Below the pieces are notes generated by a model. It had not been told where the DNA came from. It saw only the letters and a list, made by a program, of their open reading frames with translations, and ran no database searches. A stretch of 49,870 nucleotides of DNA from Spirochaetales bacterium (GTDB lineage Bacteria > Spirochaetota > Spirochaetia > Treponematales > UBA12059), in assembly GCA_016926955.1 (NCBI GenBank), contig JAFGNN010000084.1:1-49870 (forward strand), given 5' to 3'. Position 1 is the first letter of the stretch. Each line of letters begins with the position of its first letter. The position numbers were made by a program, and so were the translations under genes. Shown piece after piece: positions 34,428 to 41,813 of the stretch.

Positions 34428-37400
34428 TGAACGAACGAGAGGAAACCAGCATGGAGAGGATCCTTGATATGAGCACACGAAACGCCACGTCCCGCCAGCA
34501 TGCCCGCCGCGCTCCCGCTTTCCGCGCCGCCCTCCTCGCCGCCCTGGTGGCGGCGGGGGCGGGGGTGTGGGGGCAGGGAATAGCGGTCGACAGGATCGAA
34601 CTGACGAGGTCGGAGGATGGTTTTGAACACCAAGTGACGCTTTTAAAGAGCCTGCAAGGAGACCGGTACCAGATTTCTGTAGCGGACCCATATATTTCTG
34701 GAAGAGCGATAGACGGCGGACGTCATCTTTCAGGACTTGTAGCATTTTCAATCGATAACGGCGCGACCTGGAGACTTTACTCCAAAACCGGATCCATCGA
34801 GACACCCAACAGTTCAGAGCTTGCCCTCATTGCAAATGCGTACGCTACTTCCGTTCCGGATCCGTCGAATCCGACTCTAGCGGTGACTTCTTCATCATTC
34901 AGTATGACACCGAGTCTGTACGGAATGGAGACGAGTGGTTACTCGATAGCGCTTTTCGACGATGATTCGATTTCCTCCGCGCCTGAGGTTTATGTCGCAT
35001 CTTCCATACGGTTCAGAATCCCGCCGCCGTCGATCATTCCAAGCACGCCGTCTTCGATAAAAATCCTGTTCATAGTCGGAGAGCGTGGCAAGGCACGTTC
35101 GATTCTAATGAACGTGGTCCCAGAACATTTCAAGGGCGAGCGCGCCCTGTTCACTGCCTCCTCCAAACTGACAAGAATGTCATACCAGGAAAAAGCAACC
35201 ATATTGCTCGGCACCCTCTTCAGTGGAGAGGCCTCGACTGACTATCGGGCGTATGCGAAGGATAAGCTTCCCTTCTGGGGGGGCTTTACCGATTGGGGAG
35301 TGTTCGATTCGGTCCCGGGATTTGCGCAGGCAAAGGAAAACCTGTTGGCAGTTCTCGCTGCCGACTTCGTGGATGCGACGGTTGGCGAACCTGTCAGTAG
35401 GGGCGCGAAAGAGTTCCTTATCCCGACGACACGACGCGTAGAGGGTATGTTTGACACACTCTATGGAGGCAATCGTTCCCCTTATCATTCAGCGTATGTC
35501 GGTTTTCTCTTCACGAAGAACTGGCCGCTGTATGCAGGTCTGATTAAGGAAGAACTGAATTCCGGAGGTGTTGTATATTCACCGGGGGACTTCGTTCCGA
35601 TATCCCAGGCCCAAGGCGTCGAGCTGGCGAAAGCTGCGTTGCGATATTACACATGGGGTTTAGAGTACACTAACCCCGATCAAACCCCGGACGACGGCTT
35701 CGATAACCGCTTTCTCGATGTTGAGGGCGGAAATGTCTATTCATCCAACATTCCTCTGGTAATGAAGTGGATAGACGATCCAATTGCAGGAAATACTTCA
35801 TATAAGGATCCTTTGGTTAAAGACAGGTTTACGAGGAATTTCATGCCATTGCGGACCGATGGCAGCGATCCCATCATGGGGGTGTTGATATATCCGACTT
35901 ATCTGGTCAAAGCGGGAGAGAATGTCGTAATTCCTTCCCTTCCGTACATCCAGAGCCCGTTGCTGACGACGCCGTATTTTGCCGGGCAGGCGGGCAAGCC
36001 TCTGCCATATTTACCGGGCGGAATCGACACTCCGCGCACGTTCGCTTTCAAGCTCGTCCAAGCTTTGAAAATGAGGACGACATTATTCTCCACAACGCCC
36101 TGGCTCTCATCGACGCAGTCGCAATACCAGGAAGAATGGGAGAGCAATCCCACGATCGCACCGTACCATACCATCAGCGAGGCTCTGGTTAAGGGCAAGA
36201 AACTGATTGATCCCACGGACACGAAAGAAAGCGCCAGCCTGAAAAATGGCGGTGTGACTGTAGTCAAAGATGAAGTTACAACCGTATACAAGCCATTCGG
36301 AATTTGGAATTTTTCAATAAATCAAGCTCCGGATGCATTCGCCGGGGTGGACGCATTGGGGCTGCTGACCGGCGCGATATCCATGACAAGTTTCAGCGAC
36401 GAAGTCGAGGACTTGACTGGCATCAAGAAGGGCGCTGCCTTTGGAGCGTATTCCGGCTTTACCAAGGGGAATCCGGGTCTCGATGCGGACGGGAAGCCGA
36501 TCGCGCTAGCCGATGGTGACCTCAGAAGTCTGACTGAAGGGAATTATTCCTTTTCGCGGGCCGACCTCGAGAAGATTACCTGCATTGTTCCCGATCTGTC
36601 CATGCTTAGAGTCGGCGATATATTGGTTGATTTCGGAAGTGGAGAGCGTATAGAACGGGTCGATGGCGCGGTCGATCAAAGCCCGGGCCGGCAACCTCTC
36701 CACATCGGCATCATCATTGGCTTTTCAGGTCCGCTGCCGATAGCCGGAAGCGATCCGACCGATCGGCTGAAGAATGTGCTCGTGCTTTCGATCCGGGAGG
36801 GCTTTCGCCAGGTGACGGTCGGCTCTTGGGGAAACCCTAGTACCGGTTTTGGTGGATTCACCGATGATCCGAAGCGCTACCAAGCTCGAAGGTTGCTCGT
36901 ATCAGGCGGCTCGGCCTCGACGGTGGCTGACTGGGATATCCTGGACAGCTCTCGAAACAGATTTGAGTTGACGATAGGCGGGTACAAAGAGCATTCCAGC
37001 AGCATCACCACCAATGAGCGCTGGATTCCGAATACCGGCGAATATCTGCAGATAGAAGGGTTGCACATTTTCCCTAGAGGTGGCATATCTCCAACGCAAT
37101 TAAAGGATTACTATATTCCGCGCATTGCGGGGCTTTCGGACAGAGGATGGAGATCCGACGAAACCTGGGATACAAGTGGAAATATCTGGCGGAACAAGGG
37201 CGAAGGATTCGATCTCATGATCAAGCCCGTGGCTGGTTTCAACAACGCTGTAGGTATCAAACTACTTACCTTCAAACGCCAGGACGGGCCTGATTATCTG
37301 GTCGATTTCACAGGCTCAGCGGTATACAACCCGGACGGATCATTTAAACCCGGATGGAGCGCTGAGTTCGTTAGCCTGGCAGGAGAAAGTTCCGTTGAAG

Positions 37401-38911
37401 TCTCCTTCAAGAATGGGGGCGTGTATTATGACACCTTAGGCATCAGGCCGATCTCAGCGGCTCAGGCGTATCCCGGGGACGATATCCGCATTCAGATAGA
37501 AATAGTGAAGAAGTCATCCGGCGTAGTCATTGCCACAGCGAGAGCCCAGGATAAAGATTATTTTGCCGTTTACGATAAAAAGCTGCTTTGGCGGGCGAAT
37601 TTGTACTTGCGGCAGAACGAAGCGACTCTGGGGAATGGCGACTGGAATGACGTGCACCCTTGGAATGCTCCTCCGCTCGGGACGGTTCAAGTCAGGAATG
37701 CCGCTGATGAAGAAGTCAATGCGAGCATCGCAAGTGCGTGGTGGAGCGAGTCTTGGGGTCACAATGAGTGGAACAGAAAGCATGATCCTTCGAGTGAGCC
37801 GCCATTGAGCGTTTTCACCGGAATCAACGAACTGCCGATCGGAAATGGTGGACAGGTTATTGAAATCGCATCTTTCGCAAGATTCTATGGTGGTGGCGGT
37901 ACCACACAGGGAGCAGTCGCATATAGTTTCCCGGGGCATCACTACGAGCCGAACTACAGCTTGAAGGATGACAAACCGGTTGAACGGTATATGCGCTACG
38001 TTGCTACTTACAATCCGGGAAATGGTGCGATCGGCGGCCGCGGAAACGCCGGTAGTATGGACAGTCCCTTTGACTTCAATAGGAAATTGATCAGCCAGCT
38101 GGAACTCAGGAGATTATCTAATCCTTTATCTCCTATGGTTCCGGCGACAGGCTGGAACGGCTACTCGACCGCCATGCCCGATGGTGTCGCGGAGGCCGAC
38201 ACAAAGCCAGAAACTTTTACGGCACCGGCGCCGGACACCGGAACCTTGCTAAGTGCATCAGCGACAAGAGCGTTCATACCCGGACTGGGTCTTTGGTATT
38301 TGAAACATGACTACAATACAGATGCCAGTTGGGAGAGACGAGGAAGCTGGATTTTGGAGGCTGGCACTGATTGCATTGGATTCGCTAACAGAGCTGCTTC
38401 TTATTCTGGAAATGGATATACAGAGTGGGTTGATTTGGATGAAGGCTGGACCGAGGGCAATGGTATCGCTAATATCTGGAATCAACTCAATTCCTATTCA
38501 GGAACGAGAGTTTATCCCCGAACCACAACCGATCAAAGTTTGCCAACAGTAACAAACGCAAAATCCTATGAAATATTCAGACGTGAAAGTATCAACTTTA
38601 GTGATATTATTGATGAGGATGAATACTCAAATGAAAAGGAGAAGATTTCAAGAATCGTTCCTGGTGACATCTTCTACTACTACCCCGGTCACATCGCGAT
38701 CGTTGCTGAGGTGATCTATGTTGATGGTGTAGTTGATAATATTCGCCTGATAGAGGCGACTTATGGTTGGCTTGAAACCAACCCTGCGTTCGCAGGAGCG
38801 AGAGTGAGCAGGGTTATAAAGGATAGGTTGTTGAAGTTTAACTATCTTGTGGATGCTGATGGTGCTTTACAACCTACTACTAGGTATTCCATCGTGAGGT
38901 TAAAAAAATGA
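34424..38911 (+). CDS. Large exported protein with two NlpC/P60-like domains, the first catalytically altered
   Basis: The 1495-residue product has several candidate starts. ATG 34424 overlaps the giant gene's stop (ATGA); ATG 34451 and ATG 34469 have better Shine-Dalgarno spacing, and 34469 gives the most compact signal peptide (RAALLAALVAAGAGVWGQG). The C-terminal domain has NlpC/P60 papain-like features: GTDCIGFANRAAS with Cys1317, PGDIFYYYPGHIAIVAEV with His1423, and RLIEATYG with Glu1444. Such domains usually cleave peptidoglycan peptides or related amide bonds. An earlier copy has GVDALGLLTGAIS, with Ala644 where Cys is expected, then RVGDILVDF and LHIGIIIGF (His760). The rest is unrecognised. 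From about 34590 onward the DNA is far more AT-rich than its surroundings. Exported, probably a cell-wall-related enzyme; substrate unknown. Confidence 0.85.
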   Translation: MMNEREETSMERILDMSTRNATSRQHARRAPAFRAALLAALVAAGAGVWGQGIAVDRIELTRSEDGFEHQVTLLKSLQGDRYQISVADPYISGRAIDGGRHLSGLVAFSIDNGATWRLYSKTGSIETPNSSELALIANAYATSVPDPSNPTLAVTSSSFSMTPSLYGMETSGYSIALFDDDSISSAPEVYVASSIRFRIPPPSIIPSTPSSIKILFIVGERGKARSILMNVVPEHFKGERALFTASSKLTRMSYQEKATILLGTLFSGEASTDYRAYAKDKLPFWGGFTDWGVFDSVPGFAQAKENLLAVLAADFVDATVGEPVSRGAKEFLIPTTRRVEGMFDTLYGGNRSPYHSAYVGFLFTKNWPLYAGLIKEELNSGGVVYSPGDFVPISQAQGVELAKAALRYYTWGLEYTNPDQTPDDGFDNRFLDVEGGNVYSSNIPLVMKWIDDPIAGNTSYKDPLVKDRFTRNFMPLRTDGSDPIMGVLIYPTYLVKAGENVVIPSLPYIQSPLLTTPYFAGQAGKPLPYLPGGIDTPRTFAFKLVQALKMRTTLFSTTPWLSSTQSQYQEEWESNPTIAPYHTISEALVKGKKLIDPTDTKESASLKNGGVTVVKDEVTTVYKPFGIWNFSINQAPDAFAGVDALGLLTGAISMTSFSDEVEDLTGIKKGAAFGAYSGFTKGNPGLDADGKPIALADGDLRSLTEGNYSFSRADLEKITCIVPDLSMLRVGDILVDFGSGERIERVDGAVDQSPGRQPLHIGIIIGFSGPLPIAGSDPTDRLKNVLVLSIREGFRQVTVGSWGNPSTGFGGFTDDPKRYQARRLLVSGGSASTVADWDILDSSRNRFELTIGGYKEHSSSITTNERWIPNTGEYLQIEGLHIFPRGGISPTQLKDYYIPRIAGLSDRGWRSDETWDTSGNIWRNKGEGFDLMIKPVAGFNNAVGIKLLTFKRQDGPDYLVDFTGSAVYNPDGSFKPGWSAEFVSLAGESSVEVSFKNGGVYYDTLGIRPISAAQAYPGDDIRIQIEIVKKSSGVVIATARAQDKDYFAVYDKKLLWRANLYLRQNEATLGNGDWNDVHPWNAPPLGTVQVRNAADEEVNASIASAWWSESWGHNEWNRKHDPSSEPPLSVFTGINELPIGNGGQVIEIASFARFYGGGGTTQGAVAYSFPGHHYEPNYSLKDDKPVERYMRYVATYNPGNGAIGGRGNAGSMDSPFDFNRKLISQLELRRLSNPLSPMVPATGWNGYSTAMPDGVAEADTKPETFTAPAPDTGTLLSASATRAFIPGLGLWYLKHDYNTDASWERRGSWILEAGTDCIGFANRAASYSGNGYTEWVDLDEGWTEGNGIANIWNQLNSYSGTRVYPRTTTDQSLPTVTNAKSYEIFRRESINFSDIIDEDEYSNEKEKISRIVPGDIFYYYPGHIAIVAEVIYVDGVVDNIRLIEATYGWLETNPAFAGARVSRVIKDRLLKFNYLVDADGALQPTTRYSIVRLKK

Positions 38912-39942
38912 AACGTTCGATCCTTCTTTCTGTGCTATATATTTCTCTGTCGCTATCTTCATTTTCTCAAGATATAAGTATTAACCCAAGAAGCATCCTA
39001 ATCATAAAAAATGTTAAGCTTAATGACCTCTTTATGCTAGACGGCCCAGGTGAAATGAGAGTGAAACCTTCATTCGACAAGCTTGGTCAGCTAGTGTTTA
39101 TTTTAAGTGACGGTCGGCAGCGGAACTATAATGCTTCGCTAGTAGAAAGTGTTGATAAACCTGTAAATATTGAACCGTATTATAACGGTGGAAGTAAAAT
39201 GGAAAGTCTTGCTGTCTCTGGATATTGGATGCTCGGAAAGCTTCTTGTAACCAGAGTCGGGACGAAGGAAATTGAGATCGTTGCGCTTCATTCGAATTCC
39301 GAGACGGCTATTCTAGCCTGGGGGCAGCTTATGCTCGTAGGGTTACGATCCGGATCGGGGGTTGTCTATCGTGGTTACCTTTTTAATGTAGATGGAACCT
39401 ACCGTGTTTTAGAGGATGCCGAGGTGGTGCCGTGGCTGCTCGGGCAGTCTAAGGCGTTCAGTTACAGTGGTGGAACCCTGTACTACGGAAAGGCCAAACT
39501 CACGCGACCCTTCGAAGGTTTCGACGATGACGGGAACCTCTACAACGGACCGGCAATGTACCCTCCATCTGGCGGCCATGTGACATTCGGCGGATTCACG
39601 TCGGAGCGAGGCTTCCAGTTCGATTACGAAGGCAACTATTGGGGTATCGGCTGGACTGACGACAAGGCCAAGAACCCGATTCTCTACTACGCAGGCCGCG
39701 ACTGGGGCTACCGGGAGCCGCCGAAGAAGGCCGTGACCACGGACTCCGGCCTCCGCATCCGCCTCAGGGCCTCCACCGACGCTTTCGTCCTCGGGAGCCT
39801 CGGAAAGGGCGAGGCGCTCACCATCCTCAAGACCGGCGAGACTGTGACCTTAGGCGGCGTCACCGCGCCGTGGTATCGCATCAAGAAGGCGGACGGACTC
39901 ATCGGCTGGGCGTTCGGGGGCTTCATCAAGGTGCTTGAGTAA
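38908..39942 (+). CDS. Exported protein with C-terminal SH3b domain
   Basis: The 344-residue product has ATG 38908 overlapping the previous stop by four bases. It has a signal peptide (SILLSVLYISLSLSSFSQ) and an unrecognised middle part. Residues about 276-344 form a bacterial SH3-like domain (GLRIRLRASTDAFVLGSL, then WYRIKKADGLIGWAFGGFI). Such domains often bind peptidoglycan peptides and commonly accompany NlpC/P60 enzymes, which fits the upstream partner. Composition changes inside the gene: 39001-39060 is 37% G+C by count, while 39721-39780 is 72%. The 5' half appears to have come from a different source than the 3' half. A role in targeting or regulating the neighbouring peptidase is an inference. 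Confidence 0.82.
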   Translation: MKRSILLSVLYISLSLSSFSQDISINPRSILIIKNVKLNDLFMLDGPGEMRVKPSFDKLGQLVFILSDGRQRNYNASLVESVDKPVNIEPYYNGGSKMESLAVSGYWMLGKLLVTRVGTKEIEIVALHSNSETAILAWGQLMLVGLRSGSGVVYRGYLFNVDGTYRVLEDAEVVPWLLGQSKAFSYSGGTLYYGKAKLTRPFEGFDDDGNLYNGPAMYPPSGGHVTFGGFTSERGFQFDYEGNYWGIGWTDDKAKNPILYYAGRDWGYREPPKKAVTTDSGLRIRLRASTDAFVLGSLGKGEALTILKTGETVTLGGVTAPWYRIKKADGLIGWAFGGFIKVLE

Positions 39943-39975
39943 GTAGTAGCGAGAAGACTTGCGGCAGGCAAGGAC

Positions 39976-40008
39976 AGCCCGAGCCGTTCATGTTCGGGCT
40001 AATAATTT
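39976..40008 (+). terminator. Hairpin after the SH3b gene, possible terminator
   Basis: AGCCCGA (39976-39982) pairs with TCGGGCT (39994-40000) across an 11-base loop and is followed by AATAATTT. The stem is perfect, but the T-tract is short and interrupted. It would end the propeller/giant/NlpC/SH3b transcript. Confidence 0.5.
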
Positions 40009-40270
40009 AACGGTGAAGCCCCCGCCCTCCGAAACCCGGAGTGGGGGAAGGCCGAGATCGCCGCCGCCGCTTAAAAGCAGCTCTCGGCGCGGGCTCTCCG
40101 AGACCGCGCAACCGAAAATGCTTGCGGGGGCGGAAGCTCGGCCGAGGGGGAGCCAAAACGCACCAGCAGCGCAATCGCCCGCCGAGCGGGAAGCGCGCCC
40201 GCCGGACAGGACGCGGCGTGCAAGCGCAAACCCGGCGAGAGTTTTTATCGGACGCGAGCAGGACGGCGGG

Positions 40271-40335
40271 TGACTCAAGAATACGCGCCCCCAAGCGAAG
40301 CGAAGCGGCGCGCCGGGGTGCGTATTCTTGAGTCA
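40271..40335. repeat. 16-bp perfect inverted repeat bounding a 65-bp element
   Basis: TGACTCAAGAATACGC at 40271-40286 is matched exactly in reverse complement at 40320-40335. The 33 bases between are GC-rich with GCGAA repeats. A foldback of this size between convergent transcripts could be a REP-like element, a tiny non-autonomous mobile element, or a bidirectional terminator. No transposase gene is present in the window. Confidence 0.7.
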
Positions 40336-40407
40336 GGCCCCGCCCTGACCGGCCCCGATGACGCCCCTCGCCGCGCTTATCCGGTCTACTCGCGCTTCCC
40401 GTAGTAT

Positions 40408-40424
40408 GGGAGCAATGTGCTCCC
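40408..40424 (-). terminator. Hairpin just downstream of kdd
   Basis: GGGAGC (40408-40413) and GCTCCC (40419-40424) form a 6-bp stem with a 5-base loop, nine bases past the kdd stop on the minus strand. There is no T-tract, so terminator function is uncertain. Confidence 0.3.
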
Positions 40425-40432
40425 CCTTCCGC

Positions 40433-41503
40433 TCAGTGAACGTACAGCCTCTCGAAGAGCGTCCTGATCTCCTTCGACTCGCGCAGGATGTCGAGGGTGA
40501 GCTCGGCGTGGCCTTTCGCGTAGCCGTTGCCGACGATGAGCTCGATGTCCTTGCCGACGCCTTCGGCGCCGAGAGCGGCCTTGGTGAACGAGGTGGCCAT
40601 GGAGAAGAAGTAGATGAGGCCCTGGCCCTTGGTGACGAGGATCGAGGTCATCTCGGTGTTGGGGACGTTGACGTTGTTGATGGTGACGTCGCAGCCGCGG
40701 GGGCCGGTGATGGCGCTGACCTTGCGGTAGACGTCGAGGGCGTCGGTGGCGTCGGCGACGATGACGTGGGTGGCTAACCTGAGCTCCTCGATGCGGCGGG
40801 CGTTTTCCTTCGAATATTCGACGACGATGACCTTGCCGTAGGGCCCCGCGTTCTTCATGGCCTGGTAGCAGCAGAGGACGCCGGACTTGCCGCCGCCGCC
40901 GATGATGCAGACCGTGTCGCCTTCGCGCACGAGGCGGTCGACCTGTGCGGGGGCGCCGGCGACGTCGAGGGCGGCGAGGGCGAGCCGCTCGGGAATGTCG
41001 TCGGGCACGTGGGCGAAGATGCCGCTTTCGAAGAGGACGGCCTGGCCTTCGATGTCGACCTGGTCGCTCGCGGGGTCGAGCTTCTTGATCCGGTCGATGC
41101 GGAGGGGGGTGAGCGAGAGCGAGACGAGCGTGGCGACGCGGTCTCCGACGGCGAGCTTCCGCGCGGGGAAGGCGGGGCCGATCTCGCGCACGGTGCCGAC
41201 GAGCATGCCGCCGGAGCCCGTGACGGGGTTCTGCATCTTGCCGCGCTCGGCGACTATACCTGAGATCATCGCTTCCATCTTCGCGGGGTCGGAGCCGCAG
41301 GCGGAACGGATCTGGGTGTAGCTCGCGGAGTCGATGTTGAGGGTCGAGACGTCGATGAGGAGCTCGTTGTCCCAGATTTCGGCCGTATTGTCGAGCCGGA
41401 GGGCGGGCTGGGGCAGGATGCCCTTGGGTTCGAGGACGCGGTGACTGCCGTAGCGGCAGCCGGGGCCCTTGGTCCGATCCGTCGCGCTTGCCTGCGTGCT
41501 CAT
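40433..41503 (-). CDS. kdd: L-erythro-3,5-diaminohexanoate dehydrogenase
   Basis: Kdd oxidatively deaminates L-erythro-3,5-diaminohexanoate with NAD(P)+ to 5-amino-3-oxohexanoate in anaerobic lysine fermentation. The 356-residue protein carries the family N-terminus (CRYGSHRVLEPKGILPQPA, then RLDNTAEIWDNELLIDV), the TLNIDSASYTQI segment and QNPVTGSGGMLVGTV. It also has a dinucleotide site VCIIGGGGKSGVLCCYQAM. ATG 41503 (MSTQAS) was preferred over ATG 41542 because a GGGGGGAAAG ribosome site lies just before it and the family starts close to the CRYGSHRV motif. None of the usual partners (lysine 2,3-aminomutase, beta-lysine 5,6-aminomutase, Kce, Kal) is in the window; they may be elsewhere. 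Confidence 0.92.
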   Translation of the reverse strand: MSTQASATDRTKGPGCRYGSHRVLEPKGILPQPALRLDNTAEIWDNELLIDVSTLNIDSASYTQIRSACGSDPAKMEAMISGIVAERGKMQNPVTGSGGMLVGTVREIGPAFPARKLAVGDRVATLVSLSLTPLRIDRIKKLDPASDQVDIEGQAVLFESGIFAHVPDDIPERLALAALDVAGAPAQVDRLVREGDTVCIIGGGGKSGVLCCYQAMKNAGPYGKVIVVEYSKENARRIEELRLATHVIVADATDALDVYRKVSAITGPRGCDVTINNVNVPNTEMTSILVTKGQGLIYFFSMATSFTKAALGAEGVGKDIELIVGNGYAKGHAELTLDILRESKEIRTLFERLYVH

Positions 41504-41527
41504 GCTCTTTCCCCCCGTCGGGCGCGC

Positions 41528-41692
41528 GAGCTCTGTCCCCATCCGGCCGCGCCCGGAGGCAGGCTAGCATCCGTCGGGGCGGCGCGGCAATCGGGGAGCG
41601 GGCTCTGTCCCCGCGGCGCGCGGGATCGCCGCCGGGCGAGGAGCTCTGCCCCCGCGGCCCTGTCTCGCGGCGCGGTCCCCGCGGCGCGATAA
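41528..41692. repeat. Three imperfect intergenic repeats upstream of kdd
   Basis: GAGCTCTGTCCCC (41528), GGCTCTGTCCCCGCGGC (41601) and GAGCTCTGCCCCCGCGGC (41641) share a core of about 12-17 bases. They lie within a GC-rich spacer between the divergent kdd and DUF1538 genes. A further diverged copy (GCGGTCCCCGCGGC) follows near 41673. They may be REP-like repeats or operator-like sites. Confidence 0.5.
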
Positions 41693-41813
41693 AGGGCTCC
41701 GCTTGACTTCGCGTCGCGGAAGGGCGATGTTGTCGATGCGTGGCGCGAACCTCCCGGATCCGGGCTGTCCGCGCCGCGCCCATTTCCGGACCGGGAGGGA
41801 CCGTAGCGTCCGC

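Larger units (their letters stand above)
39943..40432 (+). other. 490-bp gene-free spacer
   Basis: The first part holds a hairpin at 39976-40000. Then comes about 270 bases of very GC-rich sequence with many short self-complementary pieces, an inverted repeat at 40271-40335, and a hairpin at 40408-40424 just beyond the kdd stop. Frames open in this stretch encode only low-complexity Arg/Pro/Ala strings and have no ribosome site, so no gene is called. It separates the secreted-protein cluster from the oppositely oriented metabolic genes. Confidence 0.7.

Noticed and set aside
39959-40273. Possible 104-residue gene in the 490-bp spacer
   Set aside because: The sequence is a Pro/Arg/Ala-rich low-complexity string, there is no ribosome-binding site, and it would end inside the inverted-repeat element.
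41703-41813. Upstream extension of the DUF1538 protein
   Set aside because: Residues before MNPLFRF are polar and proline- and arginine-rich, unlike a membrane-protein start. The extension overlaps the repeat-containing spacer region.
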